64,000 bases of DNA from Coccinella septempunctata (Eukaryota; Arthropoda; Insecta; Coleoptera; Coccinellidae). The translations under genes and the position numbers were made by a program. The notes beneath the pieces were generated by a model. The model was not told the origin of the DNA. It saw only the letters and a program-made list of their open reading frames with translations, and did not search any database. Location: positions 3,164,501-3,228,500 of the forward strand of contig NC_058197.1 of the NCBI RefSeq assembly GCF_907165205.1. The letters are read 5' to 3'. Of this stretch, positions 21,113-34,343 are shown piece after piece (the first letter of the stretch is position 1; every line of letters starts with the position of its first letter).

Positions 21113-23441
21113 AGTCGACATTTTTCTAGTCCAAACTTCATTTTGATGTCTTCCGAGAATCCTTCCACCATTTTCAGCATCAGTTGCATTTGTTTTTTGG
21201 TAGATGCGAAGAGTTTCAAATCGTCCATGTAAAGGAGATGATTCAGTTTCATCATAGTTCTACTCCCGCTCTTGATGGAAAATCCGTAGTCCGTAGAATT
21301 CAATCTATGAGACAAGGGATTCAGGGCCATGCAGAACCACAGAGGGCTCAGCGAGTCTCCTTGGAAAATTCCGCGTCTTATTGGAATAGGTCCTGTTGTA
21401 ATGGAGCAATCTGCTGCTTTCATTTGGATGCTAGTACGCCAGGTTGACATGGCGTTTTTCAGGAACTTAACAATATTGGGATCCACCTTGTAAATCTTCA
21501 AGATCGTCAAGAGCCATTCGTGAGGTATAAAATCGAATGCTTTTTTGTAGTCTATGTAGGCAGCGTAAAGATTCCTACGCTTGGAGAACGCTTGATTGCA
21601 GATAACTGAATCTATTATTAGTTGTTCTTTGCACCCTCGGCTGTCTTTGGTGCATCCTTTCTGTTGCATGGCGATGATGTTATTCCTTTCGCAATGGTTG
21701 TGAATTCGGTTTGAAATGCACGATGTGATTAATTTGTACATCGTTGGAAGACATGTGATCGGTCGGTACTTGGATGGGTCTTCTGTATTCCTTTGGTCTT
21801 TAGGTAACAGGTATGTTGTGCCATGTGTAAGGAATACTGGCATTCTTTCAGGATTTTCAATGACATCATTTATTGCGGAGGTCAATTTGTCATGCATGAT
21901 CCAAAGTTTCTTGATCCAGAAGTTCTGTAATCCATCAGGCCCAGGTGCTTTCCAGTTGTGCAGTCCTCTGATAGCTGATTTTACTTCTTCAATCGTGATC
22001 ATGTCATGCTGCATCGGCTCATATTTTATAGCTTCAGATTTTTCATCTTTAATCCATCCGGTATCTCCATTGAACTGAGGTTTTGTTGATAATTGTTCGG
22101 TCCAGAATTGTTCAATGGCTTCCTTTGGTGGTAACTTTCCATTTTCTCCATCCGACGATGTGAGTGACCGGTAGAAAGATTCTTCCGACTTTTCGAATGA
22201 ATTATTGTCTCTTTTCCGGCTATAATTGCTTTTATATCTCCTCAAGCGTTCTGCATACAGACTTAATTTTTGCTTCAGAGTGTCGAGGCAATGGTGAGCT
22301 GTAGCATTCTCCGTCTCTCGTTCTGTGTGTGTCCTGTTTCTATCCATGATCTCTTTGGCAGCTTTCACAACCTTTGTTCCTCGATTCCCGTTCAAGTACT
22401 CCGTCAGTCGTCCAATGTCTCTTCTTAGCCTCTCTGTTTTGTGTTGAAGACGTTTCTGCCATGCTGGCGCGTGTAATTTGTGTAATTTTGGACCATCGTT
22501 GTTCGTTCGGCGAATTTTTGCCCCTATGGTTTTCGCTGTCGTCAGCGCTGCACAGTGAAAAACTAGATGCAGATATTCCAATGAACTTCCGTTCTGTAGG
22601 TATTCAGGTAAAACGTCCTTATTCAAGATGTCGATTATAAGTGAGAATGTTTTTTGGATGTATTGAGTCGTGGAGGTGCTACTCGATGAAGAGGATCTGT
22701 TCCTTCAAGAGCTTTGCAAGAAGGACTTTCAGTATCAATGTCTTCTGGGTGTTGTTGCCCAGGTATGTGAACTTCATCAGAGGTGTTGGTGTTATTCTCC
22801 ATTGCTAGCGGACGCTGAAGTTCTCGTTTAATTGCGTCGATTCGGGCCGTTGGTACTAGTTCATTTCTCAGAATTACGCGGTACTGGTCTGCCACTCGTT
22901 GTTCAGTGACATTGACATTTGGGTAGGCAATGCAGAATTCCTCATGGAGCCTTTTCCTATAGTTGTTCGTGTTCTGCCCTAGTCCCGTGATGGAGTTATA
23001 TATGCGGACAATAGTTTCATTCATGGACGTTGTCCACTTCATGCGCTTTCTCACTAACCCCGCTTGGGTGAGCACTGGCTGAATATCCTGCGCAGCACCT
23101 TCAGCGGTTCGAGTCGGCAATTGAATTGGACTCGTTGGTTGCTGTTGTTGCTTTGGATCTGTAGCTTGTTTTGCAGCAGGAGCCCGCTTCCTCAACATCC
23201 TGCCACCGACGTCCCGCATGCTGTCATGTCCAGCGCCGGCTCCAGACATGCCCTGACGATCCCCAGGCAGCGACTTGTTTCCGAGGCTTCTCGTAATCAC
23301 CATTTTCCTGGGTTTGTGCTCCCCTTTCTCGGTTTGGGTGAGGGGTAGAGAAATGAGAGCAGAAAGAGCACCCCTATGAAGGATGTGAAAGATAGAGGAA
23401 GAAGGAATGGGACTGCGGACAGCAGGCGTGGCTGGCTGCAC
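21113..23441 (-). pseudogene. R4 ORF, copy R4-5, disrupted and internally deleted
   Basis: The frame starting at 23441 covers the leader and Myb-like part. An in-frame deletion near 22708 removes about 27 residues between SCKA and LEGTDP. The R4-2 type lesion near 22645 then breaks the frame. The second frame from 22626 holds the RT to YMDDL and ends in unit DNA at 21067. It lacks the finger and endonuclease and is non-functional. Confidence 0.88.
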
Positions 23442-23506
23442 CGTCTACGTCGTTACGATGGCTACCTGGCAGGCCATCTACCAGATAGCTGCCAGGCAGG
23501 CCAGAC
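21113..23506 (-). mobile_element. R4/Dong-like element copy R4-5, 3'-truncated mosaic
   Basis: Truncated at the same base as R4-1 by the same unit sequence, but its 5' half matches R4-2 (GAGAATG lesion, GGATCTGTAGC, TTTTCCTGGG). The switch lies between about 22050 and 22390. It is therefore a recombinant of R4-1 and R4-2 types. A 12-bp ATT spacer (23507-23518) separates it from R4-6. Confidence 0.9.
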
Positions 23507-23518
23507 ATTATTATTATG

Positions 23519-26500
23519 ACTTTAGCCTTGCGGCTTTCACACTCCTCTCCAGAGGAAAATTCACTTATCCCAGATATCTGAGATATCAAAAGGATTAAGC
23601 TCTGTTGGAGCCCTTTCCAGGTTTTCGGGCTCGTGGTGGTGGTGGGGTTCGGGTCGCTCCTCGGCTTCCTGCTGTAGGTTGGATTCCTGCTCCACCCGCA
23701 CTTCCTGTCGGAGCAGACGGTGTTCCTCTGCATTCCCCATGTACTTGCGTACAGTTCTCGCCGTTCCGAGCAGTACCGCCTTCTGCATGACTTTATAAAT
23801 ATTTTCGTCCAACTGAAGTTTTCTCAAGTTCTCCAGTAGTTTCTTCGGTATCAGGCCTGTAGATGAAATGACAATAGGGATGGTCTTTATATCTTTCAGC
23901 TTCCACTGTCTTCTGGTTTGTTCCTCGAGATCTCTGTATTTTGAAATTTTTTCAGTGTGTCTATCTAGAAGATTGTTATTATTTGGAATTGCCACGTCGA
24001 TGAATAGTGCTGTGTCCTCATCCTTATTGAGCAATATGAGGTCTGGTCTATTGTGGGTTATTTTCCGGTCTGTGAGAACAGTGCGATCCCAGTAGAGCTT
24101 GTGATGTTCGTTTTCCAGCACAGCATCTGGATGGTAATTGTAATAAGGAATCCTTTTCGAAGTTAGAAGTTGGTGTTTTAGTGCCAATTCTCGGTGAAGA
24201 ATCTTGGCAACAGCATCATGTCTATTTTTGTACTCCATGCCCGCGAACTTCTGACATCCCCCGGTGATGTGCTGGATAGTTTCATGTGTCGCACAGCCAT
24301 AACGACAGCTATCGTCCGCCACTGAGGCATCCTTGGCGATGTATCTCATGTAATTTCTTGTTGGAATCACCTGATCCTGGATGGCGAGCATGAAGCCCTC
24401 TGTCTCAGGAAACAACCTTCCGGAAGTCAGCCAGTAGTTCGACGCAGATATGTCGACGTAATCATGGTTGACCTCATTCTGGTGCCTCCCATGCAAAGGT
24501 TTGCCAATCAGTTTCTGCATTTTACTTTCTGCAGAGTGTTCGACGGTTTCCAAGTGATCCTGGTGTAGCTTTAACGGTGTAGATGTATCAGCAACACAAA
24601 CTAATCGATGGAGTTCTGACGAAGCTGCCTTGCTCAAGAAATAGTTTCGAAGTCCTTCAATTTCCTGGGACATACGGTTGAACAAATCAACAATTCCTCT
24701 ACCCCCAAGATGACGTGGCAGCTCTGTCCGTTCTATTGAGCTTTTGGGGTGATGTTTATTGTGTTTAGTCAGCATCGTCCTTATTTTTCTCTGTAAAGCT
24801 GCTAAATCGGTGGTCGTCCAAGAGATAATACCAAATGAATAGCTCAGCGCCGAGCAAGCGTAGGTGTTAATCGCTTTTATCAGATTCTTGCTGTTAAGAC
24901 CAGTTCTCATTATCCTCCTCAATCTTCGGGTAAACTCCTCCGTTAATTCTTTCTTCATCTGAGTCTGATTGATTTTTCTTGCCTGTTTTATGCCTAGATA
25001 CTTGTATGTGTCTCCTTCCTTTAATGCTTCAATTTCTGCACCTTCCTTGAGTTTGAACGTACCATCTTCTATTTTCCCTCTCGTTATGTTTAGCAGTCGA
25101 CATTTTTCTAGTCCAAACTTCATTTTGATGTCTTCCGAGAATCCTTCCACCATTTTCAGCATCAGTTGCATTTGTTTTTGGTAGATGCGAAGAGTTTCAA
25201 ATCGTCCATGTAAAGGAGATGATTCAGTTTCATCATAGTTCTACTGCCGCTCTTGATGGAAAATCCGTAGTCCGTAGAATTCAATCTATGAGACAAGGGA
25301 TTCAGGGCCATGCAGAACCACAGAGGACTCAGCGAGTCTCCTTGGAAAATTCCGCGTCTTATTGGAATAGGTCCTGTTGTAATGGAGCAATCTGCTGCTT
25401 TCATTTGGAGACTAGTACGCCAGGTTGACATGGCGTTTTTCAGGAACTTAACAATATTGGGATCCACCTTGTAAATCTTCAAGATCGTCAAGAGCCATTC
25501 GTGAGGTATAGAATCGAATGCTTTTTTGTAGTCTATGTAGGCAGCGTAAAGATTCCTTCGCTTGGAGAACGCTTGATTGCAGATAACTGAATCTATTATT
25601 AGTTGTTCTTTGCACCCTCGGCTGTCTTTGGTGCATCCTTCCTGTTGCATGGCGATGATGTTATTTCTTTCGCAATGGTTGTGAATTCGGTTTGATATGC
25701 ACGATGTGATTAATTTGTACATCGTTGGAAGACATGTGATCGGTCGGTACTTGGATGGGTCTTCTGTATTCCTTTGGTCTTTAGGTAACAGGTATGTTGT
25801 GCCATGTGTAAGGAATACTGGCATTCTTTCAGGATTTTCAATGACATCATTTATTGCGGTGGTCAATTTGTCATGCATGATCCAAAGTTTCTTGATCCAG
25901 AAGTTCTGTAATCCATCAGGCCCAGGTGCTTTCCAGTTGTGCAGTCCTCTGATAGCTGATTTTACTTCTTCAATCGTGATCATGTCATGCTGCATCGGCT
26001 CATATTTTATAGCTTCAGATTTTTCATCTTTAATCCATCCGGTATCTCCATTGAACTGAGGTTTTGTTGATAATTGTTCGGTCCAGAATTGTTCAATGGC
26101 TTCCTTTGGTGGTAACTTTCCATTTTCTCCATCCGACGATGTGAGTGACCGGTAGAAAGATTCTTCCGACTTTTCGAATGAATTATTGTCTCTTTTCCGG
26201 CTATAATTGCTTTTATATCTCCTCAAGCGTTCTGCATACAGACTTAATTTTTGCTTCAGAGTGTCGAGGCAATGGTGAGCTGTAGCATTCTCCGTCTCTC
26301 GTTCTGTGTGTGTCCTGTTTCTATCCATGATCTCTTTGGCAGCTTTCACAACCTTTCTTCCTCGATTCCCGTTCAAGTACTCCGTCAGTCGTCCAATGTC
26401 TCTTCTTAGCCTTTCTGTTTTGTGTTGAAGACGTTTCTGCCATGCTGGCGCGTGTAATTTGTGTAATTTTGGACCATCGTTGTTCGTTCGGCGAATTTTT

Positions 26501-27563
26501 GCCCCCATGGTTTTCGCTGTCGTCAGCGCTGCACAGTGAAAAACTAGATGCAGATATTCCAATGAACTTCCGTTCTGTAGGTATTCAGGTAAAACGTCCT
26601 TATTCAAGATGTCGATTATAAGTGACAGTTTTTTGGATGTATTGAGTCGTGGAGGTGCTACTCGATGAAGAGGATCTGTTCCTTCCCGTTCGGCAAAGTA
26701 TCTCCTCATGTCAGAGTCAACTTGTCGGTGGAGCTCTTCCCTATCGTCCTGGTGTTCAGGCTCATTTGCTTTGCAAGAAGGACTTTCAGTATCAATGTCT
26801 TCTGGGTGTTGTTGCCCAGGTATGTGAACTTCATCAGAGGTGTTGGTGTTATTCTCCATTGCTAGCGGACGCTGAAGTTCTCGTTTAATTGCGTCTATTC
26901 GGGCCGTTGGTACTAGTTCATTTCTCAGAATTACGCGGTACTGGTCTGCCACTCGTTGTTCAGTGACATTGACATTTGGGTAGGCAATGCAGAATTCCTC
27001 ATGGAGCCTTTTCCTATAGTTGTTCGTGTTCTGCCCTAGTCCCGTGATGGAGTTATATATGCGCACAATAGTTTCATTCATGGACGTTGTCCACTTCATG
27101 CGCTTTCTCACTAACCCCGCTTGGGTGAGCACTGGCTGAATATCCTGCGCAGCACCTTCAGCGGTTCGAGTCGGCAATTGAATTGGACTCGTTGGTTGCT
27201 GTTGTTGCTTTGGAGCTGTAGCTTGTTTTGCAGCAGGAGCCCGCTTCCTAAACATCCTGCCACCGACGTCCCGCATGCTGTCATGTCCAGCGCCGGCTCC
27301 AGACATGCCCTGACGATCCCCAGGCAGCGACTTGTTTCCGAGGCTTCTCGTAATCACCATTTTCATGGGTTTGTGCTCCCCTTTCTCGGTTTGGGTGAGG
27401 GGTAGAGAAATGAGAGCAGAAAGAGCACCCCTATGAAGGATGTGAAAGAGAGAGGAAGAAGGGATGGGACTGCGGACAGCAGGCGTGGCTGGCTGCACCG
27501 TCTACGTCGTTACGATGGCTACCTGGCAGGCCATCTACCAGATAGCTGCCAGGCAGGCCAGAC
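23519..27563 (-). mobile_element. R4/Dong-like element copy R4-6, full length
   Basis: Full-length 4045-bp copy, nearly identical to R4-3. Its 5' end abuts a clean (ATT)n tract and then unit DNA, with no R4-4-like copy in between, so it shows the state before that insertion. Confidence 0.93.
23561..27498 (-). pseudogene. R4 ORF, copy R4-6, one frameshift
   Basis: Same architecture as R4-3 and the same lost T in the T run near 25174-25178, giving open stretches of 778 (27498-25162) and 536 codons (25171-23561). All catalytic motifs are present: YMDDL, CX3CX7HX4C and RPDL...FIDVAIP. A handful of substitutions separate it from R4-3, including TAATAAGG for TAATGAGG near 24142. Confidence 0.9.

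Positions 27564-27592
<29 letters not shown>
27564..27592. repeat. (ATT)n R4 target tract
   Basis: About nine ATT units between the 5' end of R4-6 and unit DNA TATACTCAAAAT. This is the longest target tract in the window. Confidence 0.92.
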
Positions 27593-27595
<3 letters not shown>

Positions 27596-28531
27596 CTCAA
27601 AATTTTTCGGTTTCTCGGTTAAGACATTGAAAATGAAATTCATGAAGTAGATAGTAGTGCTCCGTATAATTAGGGTGAAAATAAAAAATAACGATTCTGT
27701 ACTTATATATAGGAACCTACATGGATTTCTGCATATACATCAGAGTCGTTAAATCTATTCAGGGACATTCTTTCTATAGTTTTATTTCCTCAGGAAAAAC
27801 GTGTATACCATCTACAACGTGAATGTAAATGATGAAAAAGAATTCTCTAGAAATTATTAATTTTGAAATATTGTTTGGAGCAGCGAGATTTGAAACAAAC
27901 TCAAGAATTGAAATACTAATGCGCTTCAATACTTGCTTATCCAGATAGTCATTATCTGTATCGATAACTTATACTTTTCAATTGTTGATATTTTATCATT
28001 TCATAATATCAGAAACGTTTGAAAAAATAAACAGTAATATAGTATATTCTTTCTGTAAGAAAAATACTCTGGACAATTATCATTTAAATTCTCATATGTT
28101 TCATAAACTCATAATTATATAAAACACTCTATAATTTTAGGTATTTTTAGTGTTAGGCTCAAGTATCACAAAATAACAAAATATTTTATATGTTCTTTTT
28201 AGGTATCATAAGTAATGGATTGAACACTATAAGTAAAATATCGCAGGAATTTGGACAGGTTGAAAAACAATCTCTTATGAATTCGCCAACGTTTCGGAAC
28301 TATTTTGTTCCTTTCTCAAGGCTCATCATACAACTAGTAAAAGTAACACTTTAAAATTGGTCATAGGAAGTTAAGGATAAATCAACAAACAGTCCGACGT
28401 GTGACAGTTAAATTGAACGAATGTAATACATTTATTCCATAGAAATTTTAAGTCACAGCAATCTAATATCGAATCAGACGACGGAACGGGCAATTGGGTG
28501 GTGCGGTGCTAGGGAGGGATGGTAGAGGGGC

Positions 28532-28567
28532 TATATAACAGCGGAGTAGATGTACAAAGTATTCAGT
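28532..28567 (+). promoter_or_regulatory. TATA box plus initiator, copy K4
   Basis: TATATAA at 28532-28538 and TCAGTT starting at 28563, same spacing as the other copies. Confidence 0.65.
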
Positions 28568-28572
28568 TGTGA

Positions 28573-29082
28573 ATGTGCTTCGTGCTGCAAATATTGTGTT
28601 GTGGTTTACATTTTTTAACTTTGATACTATCGAATTTTATCGTTTCATACTTAAATATTTTTTTCATTGTGGAAGACGAGATGGACAGAAAGAAGATCTT
28701 GAGAATGGGATTGGAAAAATTGAACTCTAAACAAATTGACTTGAGGAGAACAGTTCAAATCAGGAATTTTCTGAAATCACATGTAGGAGAACGAAAAAGA
28801 GGAAAAGTTCCGCAGAAAAAATCCGACACTCACGCTGCAAGAAGAGAAGGTAATCAAGATGAACATAGCCAAAAAGTCGTGAAGAAAATAAATTCCGATG
28901 TTGGAGAAAAAAAGCAGTATGTGTCGAACGGAAATCTGAGAAAACGCTTGACGAGGTCTTTCATTCTGAAGGACATTCTGAATATGACATCTATTAGAAG
29001 AAAAGAAGATCCTAATATCAAACTTTTCAATGTGAATGACTACATTGAGATTTTTAGGAAGAAGGAGAAACCTATAAAATGA
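28573..29082 (+). CDS. unknown basic protein with hydrophobic N-terminus, copy K4 (intact)
   Basis: A 169-aa open copy, differing from K2 by one visible amino acid (LKDILNM instead of LKEILNM) and very few silent changes. It has the same promoter, an eight-base predicted leader, a hydrophobic first third and a Lys/Arg-rich body. The neighbouring R4-6 array lies upstream on the opposite strand. Function unknown; the near identity to K2 reflects recent duplication and says nothing by itself about selection. Confidence 0.5.
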   Translation: MCFVLQILCCGLHFLTLILSNFIVSYLNIFFIVEDEMDRKKILRMGLEKLNSKQIDLRRTVQIRNFLKSHVGERKRGKVPQKKSDTHAARREGNQDEHSQKVVKKINSDVGEKKQYVSNGNLRKRLTRSFILKDILNMTSIRRKEDPNIKLFNVNDYIEIFRKKEKPIK

Positions 29083-31080
29083 AACTTTTGTAGGATTTGT
29101 AACTCCAGCCCGCGCTCTATATTCAAAATGAAATATTAACTTCGAAAAAAATTGAAAATTGTTAGATGTAGAGAAAAGACAACAGTACTGTTTTGAGTAC
29201 TATGCGTAAAAGACTGAACGCTCCTTGAACTGCGATCAAGAAATAGAAAATTCATAATATTGGAGTGCAAGTCTGATATTTGAATTTACAGCATATTCTT
29301 AGTGAAACATTTATTTTGAAAACAAATAAAAATTGATAGGGGATCATAAAAGTTAACAGTTAGTACTGTTTCAAGTACTATGCAAAAAAAATCCACTGAA
29401 CGCTTCTTGACCTGCAATCAAGCAATAGGTTATGTATGAATTCAGAGTGCAAGTCTGATATAATGAATCATTTATGATATAGAGTGTATTCTAAATGAAA
29501 CATTAGGTTTGAAAAAAAATTAAAAATTGTTAGGTGTACTCAAAAGACAACGTTAGGTCCCGTTCCAAGTACGGTATAAAAAAAATTAAAACTTCAAAAT
29601 ATGACCAGATATACTAATTATCAGTAAAAATTAAGTAGGAGGATATTAAATAAGTGAGCCTTCGAATAAGAGCGATAAATAAACGAAATCAACTCAGATA
29701 TAAGAAAACCAACAACTGTTGATTTGTTTGTCCACTTTTATATCAATGTGTATTATGTTCCTGAATTAATTTCGTTTGTTTTGAGTTATTTCATCCTCTC
29801 ATTTATTGAGACATTGGTTCACTATAACCAGGATAATTTCCAATCCTGCTTTTTTTGTCATACAAGAACATTGTTTTAGGGATTCATCTACTATTTATAT
29901 CCTACAGATAATTGGAAAAATTTGCTCTTTTCAGTTTCACTAGTTATAATGGCGTCATAGATCTAACGCTACGCTACGCATCGGAATTTTTTATATTGTT
30001 TTCTCATTATTCCATATGCCAGCTTCAGTACTCTCGCGAATATTATTATTCCAGTTTCAACCTCAAGAAAAAGGCTACTGCAACCAAAATTTTTCGTTAT
30101 TTTCTCTAATAAATTTCAGCAATCCTTTTTAAGAAATTCATGACGGAAAAAAGTAACTTTTTTATTCGGTTTTTCGAAGTTTTCCATGAGCTATATGGAT
30201 GTGTAGAGGATGTTTCATTAAAATGAATTAATTTCAAAGAAATTACCTGAGCCTGAAACAAAGAACAGTTTACATTGACGAATATAATAGACAGATAGAA
30301 TAGAAGTCAACGTTCATACTTAATTATCGAAATCTCATTTCTCTTGACAAATACAAAGGGGATTTATCTGTAAAAAAAACCAGAACAATATCATGGAAAC
30401 CAAAAAAGTGCCATAACTGATCTACGGGACTACTATTTCTTAATAAGCAAAAAAAACCCTATTCAAAACCATTGACGTATTGAAGTATACAGTAAAATAT
30501 TTGTTACTTTGACTAGGTGACAGGTACAGAATAGCACAGGTACAGTATAACCAATACAATAAACCATCCCTCAACGTTTCCGCCCGCAACGGACCGATTT
30601 GGTCATAATTACTACCTGCGAAAACAAGGAATTGTATAGCATGAACTTTGAAGTATTTTGAAATAAGATATTTGATTGTTGATGCATTTTTCGGAAATAT
30701 TGCAATTAATTATCGATTTATGTTCGAACCCCAGCATCTCAAAATAAAACTTTTTTCTATAAAACGGCCTTTTTAAAATCATTTTGAATATTTTCGATAG
30801 CCGGATCAGCATAGAAATCATAAAATATCTAATCTAAACAGCAAATGAAGTTGGACGGCCAAAAACTTGCATAAGTTTGACTATGTCTAATCTCGAAATT
30901 ATTTTGGCGATATTTTATTTTCACTTTACTGAATGTCACTTGCATTGGTTATTTTTTTTTTGATATCTTCTTTTCGTACTGGGCGTGAATATAATTTCCG
31001 ATTTTCGTCTTAAATTTTGGAGATAGTGAGGCCTTACAAATGTTTTAGTGTGACTTTCGGACTAATATCAAGTTATTTAT

Positions 31081-33530
31081 TTTTTGGTGAGTTAGAGTTT
31101 GTATTGGACGAAATTTTTGCTTGTTATTCGGATGTGATCATGATGGGGGACATGAATAATTGCATGATTCAGAATTCTGCCCGTTCGAGGGCGATGAGGA
31201 ACATATTGGAATCCTATAACCTAAAACTAGTGAATAGCAGGCCCACGCATCACAGTGCTACCTGTGATACGTTACTCGACTTGTTTATAACGTCTATACC
31301 TAACAGAGTGGTTGCCAGTGGACAACAGCATGCTTATCAATTTTCTCGTCATGACCTGGTGTTTGCTGGATTTAAACTCAAATGCCCTAAACCTAAGCCT
31401 CTAGTTATTAAATGTCGGAATTTAGGAGGTGTCGATCTGGCGAGGCTGGTTCAAACTGCGAGGGCTGCTGATTGGGAATCGGTTTATCAAGCTCCTACTT
31501 TGGATGCAAAGGTGGCTATTTTTAATGAATTAATATTAAAAATCTACGACGAATTAGCGCCCCTGAAACTCATTAAGGTTAGACATTCTCCATGCCCCTG
31601 GTTAACTGAAGAGATCAAGAATGCAATGAAATGTCGTGACAGGTTGAAGGCCTTCTACATCGCGAATCCTACCGAAGTAAATAGGGAACACTATCGTACT
31701 GCGAGGAACACTTGCAATCGGATGTGCAGGAGTGCAAAGAGAGATTATCTCCACGAAAATCTTAATGGCGCACCACCAAGGAAGGTCTGGCAGACTTTGC
31801 GCTCAGTTGGGGTGGGCGAGAGGCACAGCCCACCTTGTGCAAATTTTGATCCCTCTCTGCTTGCCCGGCATTTTGCGAATTCTGGTACTAGGATTAATGA
31901 AAGTATTAAGACAAATACATTGATGAAGTTAAGCTCATGTTCTCCACCAGGTAGTGTGTTCGATTTTGTGCCCATTAATGAAGACGATGTTAAGTCTGCT
32001 CTGGGAGAGGTTGGTTCAGGGTCGGTTGGTTCCGATGGTATTGGAGTGGGCCTTCTGAGGCTCATTGCGAATGAGATTCTTCCTGTGCTCTCACATATCT
32101 ACAATATTTCAATTCAAACTGGCATTTTTCCTAGTGCATGGAAATATGCTAAAATCATTCCCATACCTAAGTGCCAAAATCCCACGAGTCCAGGGGACTT
32201 TAGACCCATTTCCATACTCCCTACTCTATCTAAAATTTTTGAAAAGATCATTAAAGGCCAAATTATTAACTATTTGAATAATAATAATCTTCATAATTGC
32301 TACCAGTCGGGGTTTCGCCAAAAACGCAGCACGACAACTGCCCTTACTAAAATAACTGATGATATCAGCGTGGTCATGGATAATAAACTACTCACTGTTT
32401 TATTTCTCTTAGACTTTAGTAAGGCCTTCGACTCTCTCGACTTCGATATACTTTTGGCCAGGCTGCGTCTGCTGGGTTTTGCTGAGCATACCATAGCCTT
32501 CTTCTACTCTTATCTGAAGGATCGCGAAATATCCGTTGAGATAGATGGCAGCTCCTCTGATTGGGTGACTGTGTTTTCAGGTGTTCCGCAGGGGAGCGTG
32601 TTGGGTCTTCTTTTATTCTCTATTTACGTCTCCTCACGGACTGATTCCTTGGACATTAAATTTCACCTTTTCGCAGATGACCTACAAATATATATCCACA
32701 CTTCCGTTGAAGATTTCTCGGCTAGTATCGAAAATTTAAACAGGAATCTCTTACGACTGTCTGTCGTCGCTGAGAGCTTAGGTCTGACTCTAAATACTAC
32801 CAAAACTAAGTCGATCATTATCGGTTCTAAACGAAACTTGGGTTTGATCGACAAAGTAAATAATAAAATTGTCCTCAACGATGTTGTTGTTCCCTACTCC
32901 AATGAGGTTAGAAACCTTGGTATCTTATTGGACGAAACTCTATCCTGGAATAATCAGATTGCTTCTATCAGTTCAAGAGTCTTCTGTATCTTGCATCAAC
33001 TTCGACTTTTAAACAACTTCTTGCCCTTCGAAACCAGGAAAACATTATTCTTCTCTCTCGTACTTCCTATACTCGATTATGCTGACGTAGCCTAAATGGG
33101 TCTCACAAACACACAGCTGATGAAACTGGAGCGGTTACAAAATGCAGGTGTACGATTTGTCTACAACTAAAGGAAATTTGATCATATAAGTCAATTCAGG
33201 CAAAATATGGGATTGCTACCCATCAAACAACGTCGAATTTGGCATCTTCTTTTACTGGGGTTCAAGGTGTTGAGGTCCCGCGAGCCTGAATACCTGTATG
33301 ATGGTCTTAGTCTTCTGGGAGATGGGGTCCGTCAGACAAGGGCACTCTATAACTTGACCTTGAGGATACCACTCCACTCGACTAATGTTTGCTCGAATAG
33401 CTTCACAGTTCTGTTTCCCCGGCTCTGGAATCGCCTCCCTCCGGATATCGTTCGGAAGGTAACTTACCTTTCATTTAGGTTTTTCCTCAGGAGATATTTA
33501 AGTGCTTCACCCATCACACTTACTTGATAC
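31081..33530 (+). pseudogene. CR1-like endonuclease/reverse transcriptase, truncated, two nonsense codons
   Basis: One frame runs from the unit junction to 33530. It starts in the C-terminal half of the APE-like endonuclease (GDMNN, then SRHDLVFAGF where SDH is usual). The RT follows with DFRPISILPTLSKIFEK, SGFRQKRSTTTAL, motif A LLDFSKAFD, GVPQGSVLG and the catalytic FADDLQIY. In-frame TAA codons at 33093-33095 and about 33168-33170 interrupt the thumb and C-terminal region, which then continues to PLRLWN-like FPRLWNRLPPDI and stops. Sequence before about 31081 in the same frame is unit DNA. The exact clade (CR1, Kiri or similar) is inferred from motif style only. Confidence 0.88.
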
Positions 33531-33789
33531 CCATGTTTAATATGGTCCCTTTCTTCGGCGACGTCTATCCTTCTCCCTCCCATTCCCCTTTCTCCCTATT
33601 TTGGAGCAGGTTGAACTGAATTTAAGTTAGGTCAGGTATTCTTGTTTTTAGATATAAGTTTCTTTAATAGATTATTTCTGGTTGGCAGGAAGAAATTGCA
33701 TGGCGATATGTCCACCTTTTGCACAATTCTATAAAAATGTAAAACTTGTTTTAATGCAATAAAGAGTTCAATAATAATAATAATAATAA
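31081..33789 (+). mobile_element. CR1-like (jockey superfamily) non-LTR element, 5'-truncated
   Basis: Inserted in a U-repeat unit: unit sequence ...TCAAGTTATTT on the left resumes as TTTCCGTATAATTCC on the right, with at most a 3-4 base duplication. The 3' end is an AATAAAGAG-type signal followed by (AAT)n at about 33767-33789, typical of microsatellite-tailed non-LTR elements. The 5' end lies inside the endonuclease domain, so most of the 5' half is missing. Confidence 0.9.
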
Positions 33790-34042
33790 TTTCCGTATAA
33801 TTCCCCATTTTGAAAAACGTTAGCAGAATATTCCGTATCCAGGAATACCTTGTCAATTTTGGGCATAGTAAGGATAAGCTGGATCATAATTCGACTTAAA
33901 TAGAGGTTTTCATTTAAACAAATTTTTTTCGATGAAAGTACGAAACGAAAGAATTTTTTGGTGGATATGCTGTTAAAAATACATTATGACTTCGACAACA
34001 ATTCCTGAATGTTGCACCATTCTATCGTTAAAGCATACTGAA
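33790..34042 (+). repeat. U-repeat unit 3, right end (forward)
   Basis: Continuation of the unit after the CR1-like insertion, from TTTCCGTATAATT to the AGTTGGAAATC boundary. No gene. Confidence 0.88.
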
Positions 34043-34167
34043 AGTTGGAAATCTTGGAAAATTCAATGTCATGTCACCAGAGTCACATGTTACTCGATGG
34101 GGAATCCATGCCGTTTTTTAAGAAACCAAGTTTTTAGCTCTTATAATATGAGAATATTTCATTTTAA

Positions 34168-34226
34168 TTATTTATTTATTTATTCATTTATTTATTTATT
34201 TAATTATTCATTTATTTATTTATTCA
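34168..34226. repeat. interrupted (TTTA)n microsatellite
   Basis: TTTA units broken by TTCA and TTAA variants. Confidence 0.9.
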
Positions 34227-34343
34227 TTATAATATACTAAAAACTTTTCGGTTTCCCGGTTAAGACCTTGAAAATGAAATTCATGAAGTAGATAGTAGTG
34301 CTCCGTATAATTAGGGTGAAAACAGAAAATAACGATTCTGTAC

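Larger units (their letters stand above)
27593..31080 (+). repeat. U-repeat unit 3, middle part (forward)
   Basis: Continues the unit from the R4 target through hairpin (28296-28311), K4 promoter and ORF, triplicated repeat (about 29110-29590) and then about 1.4 kb without a recognisable gene, up to the CR1-like insertion. Confidence 0.9.
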
